Positions 11,742-26,700 are shown, counted from the stretch's first letter. The stretch: 64,000 nucleotides of DNA from Zingiber officinale (GCF_018446385.1 NC_055999.1:77205859-77269858); one strand, 5' to 3'. A program made the numbers and translations. The notes: generated by a model not told the origin, from the letters alone.

Positions 11742-14700
11742 TTACCTGCCACGGTTGGGGCAGGCATTTGCAAAATGGGAAGGGTCACCGCATACAAAGC
11801 AGCTACCCGATATTGGTTCTCCAGTTGCTGATACAAATGTGCTGCTGCTAGTACGCCCACCTCTCTGACCCCGGGCATTACCACCTCTCCTTGAGGTGGA
11901 AGACGACCGGCTGGCACCCCCACGGGATCCACCACGTCCTTGAATGCCACCATTTTCCAAACTGTCTGCCCATCTGCATCACAAAATAAAGATACATTAT
12001 GACAAATCTCATTTTATTGCATTGACTAGATTCAATTCTTATTTTAGTTCCGCCTAGATTCAATTCTAACACTTGCCTAGATTGAATTCCGACAAATTTA
12101 TTTTCATCATTTATTTAAAATATCAATTACCTAAACTCCAAAACCTAAACCTTCAAACTTAAAAACATTAAAACCCACAAACCCTAGACCCTAAGACCCT
12201 AAATCCAAAAAACCAAACCCTAAACCTGAAATCCCAAATTCCAAACCATAAACCCCGAATCTCCAACCCCCCCAATCCCCTAAACCACAAACCCCAAACC
12301 TCTAAATCCTACAACCCTAAGCCGTAAAACCATGGATCATCATTTGTTTGATCCATCTAGAGAGGTGTCTCCACTGGCATTGTCGTACTTGATTTGGACA
12401 ATCTTATATCCCCACTTGACACAGTCGGGTTGATTGTGGTGAGGGTGAAAAATACAGAAAGGGGAACAATTTAAAGAACAACTTGCGTCTAATTGAATTT
12501 TAGCTTTCATTTATAGTGTTTGGTAAATTGTTGTATGACTTAGTCATTTAAGAATGTCATGTTTGTCCTTGGTAATTAATTAAAGGGATAATGTGTTCTC
12601 AATTATAATGTAGCATATTCTTTGATTTGGTTATTTGTTTCCTAGTTTTCATTAGAATGGAGATTATAAAAGGTAGGCAAGAATCCATATGATTTCCATC
12701 TTTCAATAAAGGAGTTTCACTTTATTTTCTCCATCTAAGAGTTTTCCTCTTAGTGAGGTTGGTTCATTTTGTTTGTTTTCCATGTTGCGCAACAAAGAAC
12801 ATTTGATGGATACATAAAATTACTCATCAGGATAAGGGAAATTATTAGACATGGGAACAAGCAACAATAAAAAAAAGGGAAGATAAAATTGGTCATCCCA
12901 CATGATGGGAATTGGCAGAGGAGATAGATATACATACACAAAAAAGTGGCATCCCCGTGATTGACATGTATAGAACTGTCTTCCCTGATTACTTTCTGTA
13001 TTAGCAGTTCGCAATGCGCATGCTTTTCCACAAGAGTCACAGGTAACTTGACCTGGATAACACATTCCGTCAAAAATGTTACTAAGTGAGAATAAAATAA
13101 TAAAAATTTGATATCTTAATAAACTAGAAGCATTACAAAGAGAAGCCGATTTCCTGTCAACTATATGGCCACAATCAAGTCTGTTTTGAATTTATGATTC
13201 CATGGTTTCAATCACCATTCATCTCTCACGCTTTTTTAGTTTGTTGTACACAGTTTGGTTTAAGTTTTTGGCTATTTTTGTTTCTTGTGGTGTATTACAT
13301 GGAACTTAAAAGCTAGGGAGCTGCGCAATGATTAGATTCAATTTATTTAAGTGCAATGGAAATTCAGTAATAAGAAATGGAAAAAGGCCAAAAGTAAATC
13401 TACATATTCAAATTTGTCAAGGTACCGTCCAATGATTAGGTATTTGAGTTGCTAAATAATTTTTCTAACTAAAACATTTTGCCAATGTTGATGCAAACTC
13501 AATGACAGTTAATCACCTGAATCACTTCTTGTATTCTGGGATCGGAGAGATCGAGCAGACGGTTGGCGGGAAACTTGGGAGGGGCAATCATTCATAGAAT
13601 GCCCTGATTGTTGGCAATACCTGCAGAAGTCCTGCCTGGTATTGTTTCGATGTGAAGTATACGGAGGATGTGAGTCTTGCTGACCTCTTGCTGTTAGAAA
13701 CAGGAAAATCAAAGTCTGGTTCTAATTCAAGTCACCAACAAAAATATAAAACTCAAATATTAGACGTCTCAAAATTACTAAATAGGTTATCAACCATTGG
13801 TTCTTCTAGTTTTTTTTTAATCTAGGAAGTCATGCTCAAGTGAAATAGACTGCCATGCGTTGAAAGGGAGTCTTATATAAATAGTAAGCAACGGCAACGA
13901 TATTGTGAAACAAATGCAGGATATCTATTTAAATTTACATTGAACTATTTTTGATAACACTGTAACACTAATCTGTAAATCTCCAAGACTTCAGTATTAC
14001 CAAGCAAGAATTCTTATGTGGTTCAAGTGTAAAAGGCTTAAATGACAAAAGTAAATCACATTTTGCCAACCAATCATTTGCTCACATTTTCCAGATTCAG
14101 TATACGACAACAACATGCAAGCCTTTATTCCATTAAGTGGAAACAACTATGTGGATCCTCCAATGCTAGCTCGATCCCCTATTATATCCTCATTTATATT
14201 CAAATAAATTTTATCATTGTTACTCAAGTCTTCTTTGGTCTCCCTCTTTATCAATTAATGTGCGTATTTATCATCTTTCACATCGCCTAACTGGGACATT
14301 TATTGATTGTCTAAGTATATATCTATACTATTTTAAACGTGTTTCTTAGACTTTTCCCTAAATAAGGGCAACCCTAACCTTCTCATTAATAGTCTTGTTT
14401 CTTATTATGTTCATCCCAGCGTTTAAAATTCCGTTCCGCGCCGGGTGTAACGGCCGAAACTTACCGTTCCGCCCGCGCATCGAAATCGGCACCAGGCCAA
14501 CGAAGGTTTCGTCGCGTCATCACATGCGCCTAGGAGAATCGCGCGTGCGCGAGACAGCATGGGTAGCGTTGCCGGAAGTGTCGCGACGAGCCTAAAGCGT
14601 CGCGACGTTTCTAGCGGCGCCGGAAGCGTCCCTCCGAAACGTTGCGGGCGTCGAACGCCTCACGCACAGTCGAAGGCATCCGCGGGATCATGGTCGTGGT

Positions 14701-17700
14701 CCGTCACGGGCGCGTCGCGGTCGCGCCACGAGCGCGTCGCGGTCGCGTCACGAGCGCTTCGTCGGTCGCGTCACGGGCGCGTCGCGGTCACGTCACGGGC
14801 GCGTCGCGGTCACGTCACGGGCGCGTGTTCCGGCGTCGGAAGCGTCGCCGGACACCTCCAGCGCAGTCGGAGGCATCCGAGGGTCGTGAGCGCGTCGTAG
14901 TCGCTAGCGCGGGCGCGCATGTCCAGGCTTATTGTACAAAATTAACCCTAATTAAATCAAACAATTCCCACGTGACAGTGATATTTTAAAGAGGTTTTCA
15001 TAAACCCTAATTAAATTATCCTAATAAAATATAAAAATTATATTTAAAATTTTAAAAAAATTAATAAATTTTATTAAATAATATTCTGAAATTATTTTAG
15101 TGTTTTAAATTTTATTTAAAAATTATAAAAATTTATAAATATTCTAATAAATCAAATTTATATTCTTATATATTTTAATTATTTTATTTTTTTTACTATT
15201 TTAAATATATATTATTTAAATTATTAATTAAATAAATAACTATTTAATTTATATGATTATTATATATAAAATAGTATTTTATATTAATTTATATAATTAT
15301 AATTATTTAATCTGGATATTGGAGAACTATAAAGATTATTTAAGCAAAATATTACAAGAACCCTTCAATTTGATTTGCGTCAGTCCTTTTAGTATTAGTA
15401 TTGTAACATATTATGATATTATGATATATCAATTTTAATTTGTGTTATTAATAGATCAATTTTTTAAAAATATATATATATATTTAATTATTTTTTCTAA
15501 CAATATTAAGTTGTTTAATAATGGAGAACTCATATGAAATCAATATATAACTTATTTTTAAATTACACACAATAAATATATTTATCTAAAATTATTGTAT
15601 ATAAATAAAAAATATCGAAACCGTATCGGCACGAGACGATACGATATCGAAACTGTATCGTTCCGGTCTGAGACCGAAACCTCGACACGAGTCGAGATTT
15701 TAAACCTTGGTTCATCCTTATATATATACATATTCACTTTAACATCCTCATCTGTGACTTTCATATTCTGCTCTATTCATTTCATAATCTAACATTCAAC
15801 TCCATATAACATAGCAATTCTAATTATCATTTTGTAAAACTTTCCTTTAAACTTTATGGGTACCTCGAACACAAAGAACACCTGACGCTCTCTTCTATTT
15901 CAACCATCCTCTTACATCCTATGTAAAACATCTTTATCATCTCCTCCGTCCTTTTTACAAAAACAACCCTAGACACTTAAAACTTAAGTCATATGTAACT
16001 CTCATCTCTTATCTTAACAATTACCTTGTGCTGCTACTAAACTTAAATTCCATATATTTTGCCTTTACTCTAAAACTTTTTACTTCTAGTATTTTCTATC
16101 AAGATTTAAGCTTAACATTTTCTCTTTCACATGCTTCACCAACTAAAACAATATCATATGCAAACAACATGCACGAAATTACTAATGTTGTATAATAATA
16201 TCATACCTCATTAAAGATAACCAACACATGTAGCAATAAAGTATACAAAAAAATTCAACTGATACTATGTATAAGGAAAAAAGGAGCATAGATCTCCTGG
16301 ACCACTTTTTTGTGATCCAGGGGATGTGCCACTCGTATTTGCGGTCGGATCGTGCCCACGATCCGGCCGCAAATTGTTGCGATCCCTTCCTGAATTCACC
16401 GTCCCCACCAGGTTATAGTTTTTGTTCGGAGCGGACTGCCGAAGGCGGCCCGGAGGACACTCTCGCTCGACGCCCAGTAACTTGGCCACTTATCCACCAC
16501 CGGAGGCCTCCGGGCAGCCTCCGGCTGCCCGCTCCGAACAAAAACTATAACCTGGTGGGGACGGTGAACCCAAGAAGGGATCGCAACAATTTGCGGTCGG
16601 ATCGCGGCCATGATCCGGCCGTAAATACGAGTGGCACATCCCCTGGACCACAAAAAAGTGGTCCAGGAGATCTGTGCTCAAGAAAAAAAATCATGAAGAA
16701 CAAGAATTATACTAGTGAAGGAAATTTTAATTGTGATAAAGACTCGATCCCTCGTTGATCATGAAACTCACGAGATCTTTATAAATCATCTCCTCATCTT
16801 AGTGATGAGTAAGATCCTCGAAGTCACAATTAATGTGAAATCTCTATGAGATCTTCCTCTCATCTTAGACGAGTTTTCCCTCAACTGTTTGGATCAACCA
16901 ATTGTCGATAGGCATAACTCAATTTCAAAGTTGAATAGTTGACGTCGACCTCCAAAGTGCATCGTAAATCTGAACCATTACAAGACACTCAAGTGCCAAT
17001 AATTTTAAGACGACATTTCACACTCAAAGTCGTGGATATTATCTAAGAAATAAAATCTTTAAGATAACTAAAGGGATTGTCTTAACACGGTCTTACTAGA
17101 TTGCAACAATATTAACAAGGTATAAAACATACAACGACCCTAACATTAAAAATCTAGTAGACCTTTATAACTTGGGAAGAATACCGATGAACCTATCTCT
17201 CAATTGAATATGCTAGAATCATAAGTAATATGATGTATATGATAAACTGCACTTAAATTGGTAGTAATCACACTAGAGACACTAATTATGGTACTAAGGT
17301 ATCTCAAGTATATTGCAAATTATGGATTATTTTACAATGGATATCCAGTAGTTTTGTAAGGGTACAATGACGAAATTGGATATGAGATACGAAATACTCC
17401 AAGTGTAGACGTGGGTACATGTGCACTATGGGTGGAAGTATACAAAACAAATATGTATAACTTAGTCAAATATGGAATTAGAATTCACAGTATGGGACAA
17501 AGCAAGATAAGTGGAATAGCTCCACAATTGATCATTCCATGTTGGGCAAGATCTATATTGGTAATTATAATACATTATAATAGCTAAACAATAGAAGGAA
17601 AAGCTATCAAAGGTACTTCGGTGCCAACAAGTAATTTTGTCCTAATTCCCTGTGAAGTGGATCTAAAATCTAGACCAAGTCAAGATACTTCGGCGTAAAC

Positions 17701-20700
17701 AAATAAATGAATAAGAGAACTAATAAACACACAATGTAGATATAATTTATGCCTAAAAATTGCTAAGTGTCTCATTCTTTCATCTATAATTTTATCATAT
17801 GTCAATTCTCCAACTCTCCAGTTTGAAAGGGCTGTCTTTGGACATTGAGATGAATTTGGAGGAGAATTATGATCTAGAAAATTTGAAATCAGACAGTTAT
17901 AGATGATAATAATTTATTAAATTTGTACACCAAAATTCTACATGCGGAAATTTTTGATAATGTGAAATGAAGCTAATAATTTCCGCAATCCAAATGCATA
18001 AATTGCCGAAGGTATAACAGATAGGACATAACAAGTTTTAAAAACATATATGTTATTGAAAACATTATAACAGATAGGACATCGCAGCTTTTGAAAAAAA
18101 TATCATGGATTTATTTTCTTCTTTATACAATTATTTTAGGTGTTTCTTATTAGAAATGGAAAAGTGGGCCCTAAAATTTAGTCCCCACAAGGCTACAACA
18201 TAATAAGATTGATTTTAATTGAGGCCCCAGAAAGAATATCTGAACACATAACACATCATACATCAATCCGGAAGAGATAAACAATTCAAAGTTGTGTTGC
18301 ATACATAAACCCAAAAAAAAATTCAATATGTCTGCTTTAAGAAAAAAGCAATTCAAATACCATAGATTCTAGGACGAACCTGACATGCCAGAAGGATGGC
18401 GAGACCCAGTTCCACAAATCTCAATTAATTCTCTGAGTATCACATCACAGCCGCCAATACAACCTGAAATAAATGATCCAAGCTAAGTTAATAAAAAAGT
18501 TAAAATCAACAGAGGTTAATGTACACTTCATATCATCATATTCACATTTCTGATCAACTTTGACAAGATATACACTAGAAATATGTTAAATTTGAACAAG
18601 ATTGCATGGCTGACAGTGAAATATCAAGAAAAAGATACTAATGGAAAAAAGTGTATCCATGTTATTTCCTAGATGAGAATCTGTCATACCCTTTACCTTT
18701 TTCATTCCCAATTTTTTAGTTACTACCATTTTTTTATTTTTTAAAAGATACTCCTATTAACCTAGTTGCAAATTTCAGCCCATTTATCATAAATTTCAAT
18801 TCATCTACAAGATGCTAAACAAAGATTGAGTTTGGAAAGTAACAACTATTTCAGTTTAGATTGTTAGTCAGTTTCTTGCATTTTGTTATTTAGAATATGA
18901 AGTCTGAAATAGAATATGCTGAATATTTTGACCTAAATATCTTCTCTGATTTTTTTTCTTGTTCAAATCCAAATTTACTAGTACAAAAACTATGAGAGAC
19001 ATGCAGACTGTTTAGTCTTCAAGATAAATTTTGTTTGTGAAGAAGGGTTTCCAATGCTATGGGGTTTCCAACAAATCAATGAGGTCCAAAAATAGTAGAG
19101 AACTCAAAAATACTAAAGCTCCAAACAAAGAAGTTATTTCTATAATTCAAATCCGGCTCATTAAGGTAAAAAAAGGAGCTACTTTGATCATGACATCAGT
19201 TTAGCTGGGGCGAGAATCCAAAATGTACAGCATTGTAGAGATGGTTAAAAATGATCATATGAAAGTTGACAAGAGAGCGAGGAAAAATGGCTATAGTTTG
19301 TTGTGCAGATGCAGATAATTTAGCACCTTTAAGATTGATGCATTTCTTAGCTACCATAGGAAATCAAAAAACTATACCTGAATGAACTCCATTGCTGACA
19401 GACAATAAAACTTACCCAAATGATCAGCATCATAATTTGGAGGAATCTCCAATCTTCGGAACTTAAACAGAACTTTGTGAATAGGACCTGTATGCATACT
19501 AATTTACCAACACATACATAACAAATTACGAAAATGAATAACCTAGCATAGGTATTGCAGTTTAGCAATAACTGTAGATGCCAAACACACCTGGGGTACA
19601 ATTGGGACAAATTTGGTCAGTGACAGATGCCTCCGATATTGACCCTGGAAGCCATACAACATTTCTGCACTGAAATATATTAGATAATTAATATGACACC
19701 ACAATATTGCAAAAACATTGGCATGAACAGCAATCAATGAAGCAACACTCCAACACCATGTACATGGCCCTTGAGCACTTCAAAGTTGTTGGGATTGTGA
19801 TCTTAGGAATGGTAAGCAGGTATTAGATCAGATTATAGGTTCATATGATCTTAGTCAAATTTAGGACTGTAACCTCGCTTGACATTCCAAAAACAAGGTG
19901 AACTGCTCATGAATTTGGGCCTACTCTTGACCATTCATAGAATTGGGTTGGGGAAGTGGCCAGTTGGAACTGCTAAGCTGAACAAGAGACTAAACATGAT
20001 GGACCTCAGGTGAAGGAATTTACAGTGTGTTCAGCAGGACAGAGCCAAGCGCCTAGCAGATTTAGGCCAAGCAAAACTCTCCACCAGATTTAGGTGCTAG
20101 GGGGTGTCATTGTCATTTCAAAGTAGAAGGTTGCTGCTCGAATAGAGGCATAAGATCTATAGCTTTACCAGCTTGATCAGGACTCCTATTCCAGCCTCTG
20201 ATTGGCTGCAAAAAGACTTTCACATTTTTTCAATCTTGATGGGGAGAGATAGGATAGAGCAAAGACTTTCACGACCAAGGAAGTAAACTCACCTATTACT
20301 AGAGAAGGACAGCAGGAAGACTTGCAGCTGTGATTTGAGCAACAAGTAATTGAGCGGAAAGAGAGTTGTTGGATCTAAAGTACAACTCAGAGTTGTGGAT
20401 CTCATGAGCTATGAAGAGGGAATGGAGGTGGCGTTGCTTATTGTCGAAGCAAGGCAAGGTGCAAATATAAATGAAGAGTAGCCTAAGGAGGGGATGATGT
20501 TTTGCTTGTCCTTGAGGTGGCACTAGAAGGGTAAAGACAGAGGTCAAAGAGGATGGCGGCTTCACATCTAAAGAAGATCTTCTTGTGACATCACGAGATC
20601 TAGTGGAGGGAAGCTCACAACCTGGTTGTGACAAGGGCAACCAAATGATGATCTTGAAAGAAAAGAGAAGCGAATGATGACCGATGATCAGGAAGTTCTT

Positions 20701-23700
20701 GAAAAAATGTGAAACCACCACATTAGTGGCCCCCCTACAACGGTCCTATGTCATATGGAGGGAGGTTTAACGAGAGCACAGATGGCAAACGCATGGCAGG
20801 GCCTCTGTTGGCGTTGAAACCCTAGGATCGACCCTATCCGATCTAGACAGAATACCATGCGCTTACCATCTGTGCTATAAGTCGGGCATTTGGAAATTCT
20901 TCAAGCTCTGATGCTATGTTTGAACAGGGAAAATTTTTCCGCATAGTACTCTAGATAGCACCTTATCGACCTATATATGCATTATTAATCAATATTTTAC
21001 ATATGCACCCTTACATAAATGTATATTTACAAACTGGTCCACAACAGATCTTTTTGGAGATTTAAGATTTGATTAGTTTCTCAGATTTATCTTGGTCAGT
21101 GTTTGTATCAGGATTTCTGATGGAGTTATGTTGCAAATAAATGTTGGGCGATTAGATCTAAGGGCTTTAGTCAATGAACAGTGCTAAAAGGTAGAAATTC
21201 TAACTATTAGGCTCTGAACCAGACAACAATGTCACTGATATCATCAGGTTACTGAAAAATATGGTCTTAGACTGTCCGAAACTAGGTAGTAAGCATACCT
21301 GCATTCATCAGACCTACAGACAGCACTTTACAAAATTATGAACCACATCAAAAACCATTTATCAGATATCAGGCATTTCAATCACTCATTGTCCATCTAC
21401 CCATAAACAGTACAAAAAGGTTCCTCCTAATTTATAACTTTTGCATTGCTATTTTCAACTAATTTTGTCAAATTAAGTTTTAGGACAAAAGCATATGATA
21501 TTTATAACAAAATCAAAAATTCTGCTGATTTTGATTAAATGAACAGCATGCCCAACAAAAATTTTTTGACACAATGGCAAGTGAGCAAGTGCAACAATTG
21601 TGTGAAGCAGAAGAATAAGGGAAGAAGTTTCTGATATAATACAATAAATTATTAGAACATAAATTATCTCACAGTATCAACTTACAAGCGGGAACCGCAA
21701 ACATCCCACCATAAAGTTACCATTCTGGAGAAAGCAAAAACTAATGTTAATATTGCAAAAGAAAACAAAATACAAATTAGGAGGAAATTCATAACAATGA
21801 ACTAGAAGACAACAATTACAGGTTTTCTCTTTAGCACCATATTGGATTCATTACACAAACTACATGGCCTTACAACCTCTCCAACATTATGTCCATCCCC
21901 AGAAGATCTATTAGATTAGAAAAATACATTATAAGAATCCTAGATTCAAGAAAGCAGGAACAAAGAATAATAAATAATACTATGATTACCTTTCAAAAAA
22001 CACATCCATAGCTCCTAGAAGTTTCACTTTGTTGTGCCTTGCCTATAGAGAGCTTAATGAAGAAGCATTATAAAGTATAAAAAGAACACAACTCAATCAA
22101 TAAGGGAAAAACATATACTTATGAACATGCAGGAAGGCCATAAGCAACAAATGCAAATTATTTCCAATTATTTAAATTGTAGCCAGGATAGAAGAAGAAG
22201 AATCGTGAGGGTAGGAAGACGAGCATTTAACAAATCATACATTTTAAGACACTACAAGGTTTGAAGTAGGAGAAAGGTTTTTGTGATACATCTGAATTTC
22301 ATAGTCGAAGCTTAATGAGTCAGGGGAAAACTCAATATGGAGATTAATAATATAACATCAGCATCTCAAGCTCAAGTAAAACTAATGTAGAGTCATGCAC
22401 ATAGAGCTATAGAAGTGAAAACAAATGATCCACAGGACAACAGTAAAATTTAAAAATAAAACCAAGATGGAAGATTAGAAAAGTAGTTGCAGGAAAAATA
22501 ATAGATGATGGGCCAAAATTCTAATTAATAAATTCTGATTCAGTTAAATGCCATCAATTTGAATGGTTAATAACTAATCCACAAACTTAAGTTGTTAAGC
22601 GACTGCCTAACTATTAGATTTATGCTTGACAAGTATGATAGCATTACTTTTATCATACTAGGTGACATGACCGAACCCAGTACCAAATCAGAAACAATAG
22701 GTTAAACCTCAAAACCACACAGGGCAAAATACTTAGTTCACATTAACATTAGTAATCCAATAAGAAAATTAACCTCACCAAAGTGAGATTCAGCGGGAGG
22801 TGCTCATAGTTCCACGTAAGGCTTAAATTCAATGAGTTCGTCGTCAAAGTGTAAAATCCAAGTCATCACCAGAATTCATGGCTGGCTAAGGATATAGGAG
22901 TTTTGATCAAATGGTGGCTTTACATTCCCAATTAGACTTTGCTATTGGATGCTCAGCAAGTCTAAACTCAACTTATATACCATGCAGTCTAAAGTGGTTA
23001 GTCCTAAGTTAATAGAATTGGACAAATTTAGACATAAAACTCAACATAATTAACTTGACACTTAAATCATTGGAGTAAAAAGAAGTGGATGAAATGTAGT
23101 GAAAAAAATTAGGGCAAAATCAAATGGGCGCCCATCATTTGCGTTTTCTTCATATGGGCATTTGATGTGGATGCCGAGGTGGACACCTTTGTTGAACATC
23201 GCTATAGTTGGAAGCAAATTAATTACTACCTAATTAGCTATTAGAAATAAATTAGCTATTGCCTAATTAGTAGAAAATAAATAATGGCCTAACTTAACTA
23301 CTGCTATAGTAGAAAACAAATAATGGCCTAATTAGCTTTTCTATTTTTGATTCCTTGCTTTCCTTTATGGTTCGTCTTTCCTAATCTTGTCATGTTTGAC
23401 TCCTTATATAAGGAGTGTCATTATTAATAAAGGAAGGAAGAAAAATTGAGCAATTAGGACTCTGTCTAGGACAAGTCTTCCCCCTTGAGTGATTTGGACT
23501 CTGTTTAGGACGAGTCTTTTTCTTCCTCCCTTCCCCCTTTACGAGTCTTTTTCTTCCTCCCTTCCCCCTTTACGTGTTGCATGACCAAGTACGGATCCAG
23601 ATCTCGACTTGTGACTCGATCCTATACTCGGGACCATATCAACTTGGTATCAGAGCCGGTCATGGGTGACACGGATCCTATCACATCCAAACTCGAGGCC

Positions 23701-26700
23701 TTCATGGAAAGATTGATGTCACAACAACAAGTTTTCATGGAGCAGATCACTTCCCGCCAGCAAGGACTAGAGGAGTAGATTGCCGAGATTTCCCGTACTG
23801 TTCAAGATGCTAGACGACGACCTTTGCACACTGCAGACGGCCCTACCAGCACAAAGTATGGCCCTTCTAGAGGCTCAGAGGTCAGACCTGAACTGCCAAC
23901 CAGCGGCACCATGGCTCCGCGATACTCAAAGATGAAGTTCCCCACCTAGTCTGGAGAAGGGGATCCACTGAGCTGGGTTAAAAGGTGCGAAAAATTCTTT
24001 ACCAACCAAAGGACCACAGAGGCTGACAAGGTTGGCCTTTGCTGCCTTCCACTTGGTAGGAGAAGCCCAACTTTGGTTTGATCAGGTAGAACAAGAAGAG
24101 CCAGAGATAACTTAGAAGCAGTTCAGAGACCACTGTCATATCCACTTTGACCCGCCCCTAAGCAACAACCCTTTGGGAGAGCTAGCAAATCTGAAGCGCT
24201 CTGTAGAAGACTACCAGCGCCAATTTCAATCTCACCTCACTCGGACCTCGGACCTCTGACCACAACAACAAGTTGACTTATTCACTACAGGGCTAGTCAA
24301 AGGTCACTGTATCGACATCAAACTGCAAAAGCCTAAAATCCTAGGCATTGCAATGAATATGGCCAAGGCACTAGAACGGAAGCAGTGCTTCCATCAAGGT
24401 GGAGGGTTGCTGTGCACGAATTGGGGTGGGACCACAACCAAGCTCAACACCAGCAGTGGAGGCCCTCCTTTGGCGAAGACCAGGACCCCGGACATCAGCA
24501 AGGAGACTCCACCTATTTCATTTTCAAGCGTCTGACTCGCGCCGAGATGGCAGAACGGAGAGTCAAGGGCCTTTGTTTAACTGTGATGAATTCTACTCCA
24601 CGGGTCACAAGTGTAAACGCCTGTTTTGGATTGAAGTGTCTGATGATGACAAGGAAGGTGAGGAAGAGGGGGAAGTGAATTCAGAAATTTCCCTTCATGC
24701 TATTAGTGGCGTTATATCCCGCTTTCGAGCTTGAGGACAAGCTCAGTATCGAGGAGGGGAGTGATGATGTGGACGCCGAGGTGGACACCTTTGTTGAACA
24801 TCGTTATAGTTGGAAGCAAATTAATTACTACCTAATTAGCTATTAGAAATAAATTAGCTATTGCCTAATTAGTAGAAAATAAATAATAGCCTAATTTAAC
24901 TACTGCTATAGTAGAAAACAAATAATGGCCTAATTAGCTTTTCTATTTTTGATTCCTTGTTTTCCTTTATGGTTGGTCTTTCCTAATCTTGTCATGTTTG
25001 ACTTCTTATATAAGGAGTGTCATTATTAATAAAGGAAGGAAGAAAAATTGAGCAATTAGGACTCTGTCTAGGACGAGTCTTTCCCCTTGAGTGATTTGGA
25101 CTTTGTCTAGGACGAGTCTTTTTCCTCCTCCCTTCCCCCTTACGTGTTGCATGACCAAGTACGGATCCGGATCTCGACCTGTGACTCGATCCTATACTCG
25201 GGACCATATCAGCATTCCATTTATGATTAAAGTCAAATGAGTGTCTCTCTACGCCCCTTTTAAAATGACCTACCCAAAATACTCTTGCATTAGCTGATCA
25301 TTCAGCCGTATAGAAGCTAGTGACTAACTTCTACAATTGTAAAAGCTAGCAACTAGATTCGACAATATTCGCTGTATAGAAGCTAGCAACTAGCTTGTAC
25401 AATTGTAGAAGCTAGATGCTAGCTTCTACAACATGTAGAAGCTAGTTGCTAACTTCTACAACAGTGATTTTATATCATTTTGATTTTGCTTATTTGAGTG
25501 ATAACCTAATTAAGACAACATTTCAACCAGCAAAATAAATGATTGAGACTCTATGACACTCATTACATTTCGAATGAATATTATCTAATCACGATCGACT
25601 GTGTAGAAACTAGAATTTAGCTTCTACAACATGCAGGAACTAGTTGCTAGCTTCTACAACGGTGACTTTATATCATTTTGATTTTGTTTTTTTGAGTAAT
25701 AGCCTAATTAAAACAACATTTTAACAAGCAAACCAAACGATGAAGACTTCATGACACTCATTACATTTCAAATAAACATAATCTAATCATACTTGAGCGT
25801 GTAGAAGTTAACATTTAACTTTTACAACATGTAGCAGCTATCTGCTAGCTTCTATACGTTGTAGAAGCTAGCAGATAGCGTGTAGAAGCTAGCCGGTAGC
25901 TTCTACACCAACACTGAATCTAGGGGTATTTTCAGGATAAAATCATGAGAGTGACGGTGAGTGAGGGGCACTCATTTGACTTTTTTGTCATTGTAGGGCA
26001 CCATTTTGATTTTTGCCAAAAAAATGTAATTGCATAATACAAGGACCAATATTTATAGGTTTATATAAGCTGAGACACATAAAAAAATAACTGATGTTAC
26101 ATGAGAAACAAATAGAAAAGTTTTATGACATGTTACTTGGCAGAATTAGGAGGGGAAAGAAAGGTCAAAATGGAGTCCAATGGAATTTAAATCCATCCAA
26201 TTCTTTATTTATTTCGATCCAAACAAGATATAAGTAGAGGAAAAATGAATTTTGAGCCTCGATAAACACAAGATTAAAAAGTGATAAAAATTCCTTCCAT
26301 TCAATTTCAACCAAACAAAATGAATGGCATAGAACAAAAATAAGAAAATTTAATTTAATTCTTTTAGTTTCACTCATTTAAACTACTTACAATCCTATTT
26401 CCTTCTCTCCAAGTAAATAGAACATGAAGATCCTCAAGTATGTCATTAAGTAATGCTTTGATTGTGGCTGTCCTACATTCCTATGAGGTCAATATGAAAT
26501 AGTTGAAAAGTTCAGTTAATATTGTTAGGAACCTTCCATCAACTAAAACCGTTCTTGTATGGTCTCTTGTTTCTCAGATGTGATTCTTAACCATCTTATG
26601 AGTCAAAACTACCTTAAAGAATCTTGGATTACAAAACATCCCATTAGCATAATCTGTTTTGCATGGTTCGTTGACATCATATATGAATCTTAAATACCAA

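Larger units (their letters stand above)
23111..26017. mobile_element. TIR element (copy 1) hosting a gag-only LTR element
   Basis: The left end AGGGCAAAATCAAATGG pairs with the right end, which as reverse complement reads GGCAAAAATCAAAATGG. Flanks are AAAAAAATT (23102-23110) and AAAAAAATG (26018-26026), a likely 8-9 bp target duplication, although low complexity makes it weak. Without the LTR element inside, the host element is about 0.85 kb and consists mostly of palindromic TAGAAGCTAGC repeats. No transposase is seen. A Mutator-like MITE is one option. Confidence 0.5.

Noticed and set aside
14395..14989. Several overlapping Arg/Ser/Ala-rich frames on the plus strand
   Set aside because: They follow from the CpG-rich minisatellite of the hAT-like element, which removes stop codons in several frames.
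16267..16758. Four overlapping frames of similar sequence on both strands
   Set aside because: They mirror each other because of the foldback palindrome and match no protein family.
20299..20721. A 140-codon minus-strand reading frame
   Set aside because: It lies in a TOP3A intron, has no recognisable family, low-complexity composition and no supporting splice or promoter signal.
20880..20940. CATCAGAGC-type sequence as a retrotransposon primer site on the minus strand
   Set aside because: No paired LTRs, purine tract or gag signal was found around it, so it is only a weak relic at best.
25300..25915. Regular short repeats resembling a CRISPR array
   Set aside because: The units are irregularly spaced palindromes within a plant TIR element, and the genome is clearly eukaryotic.
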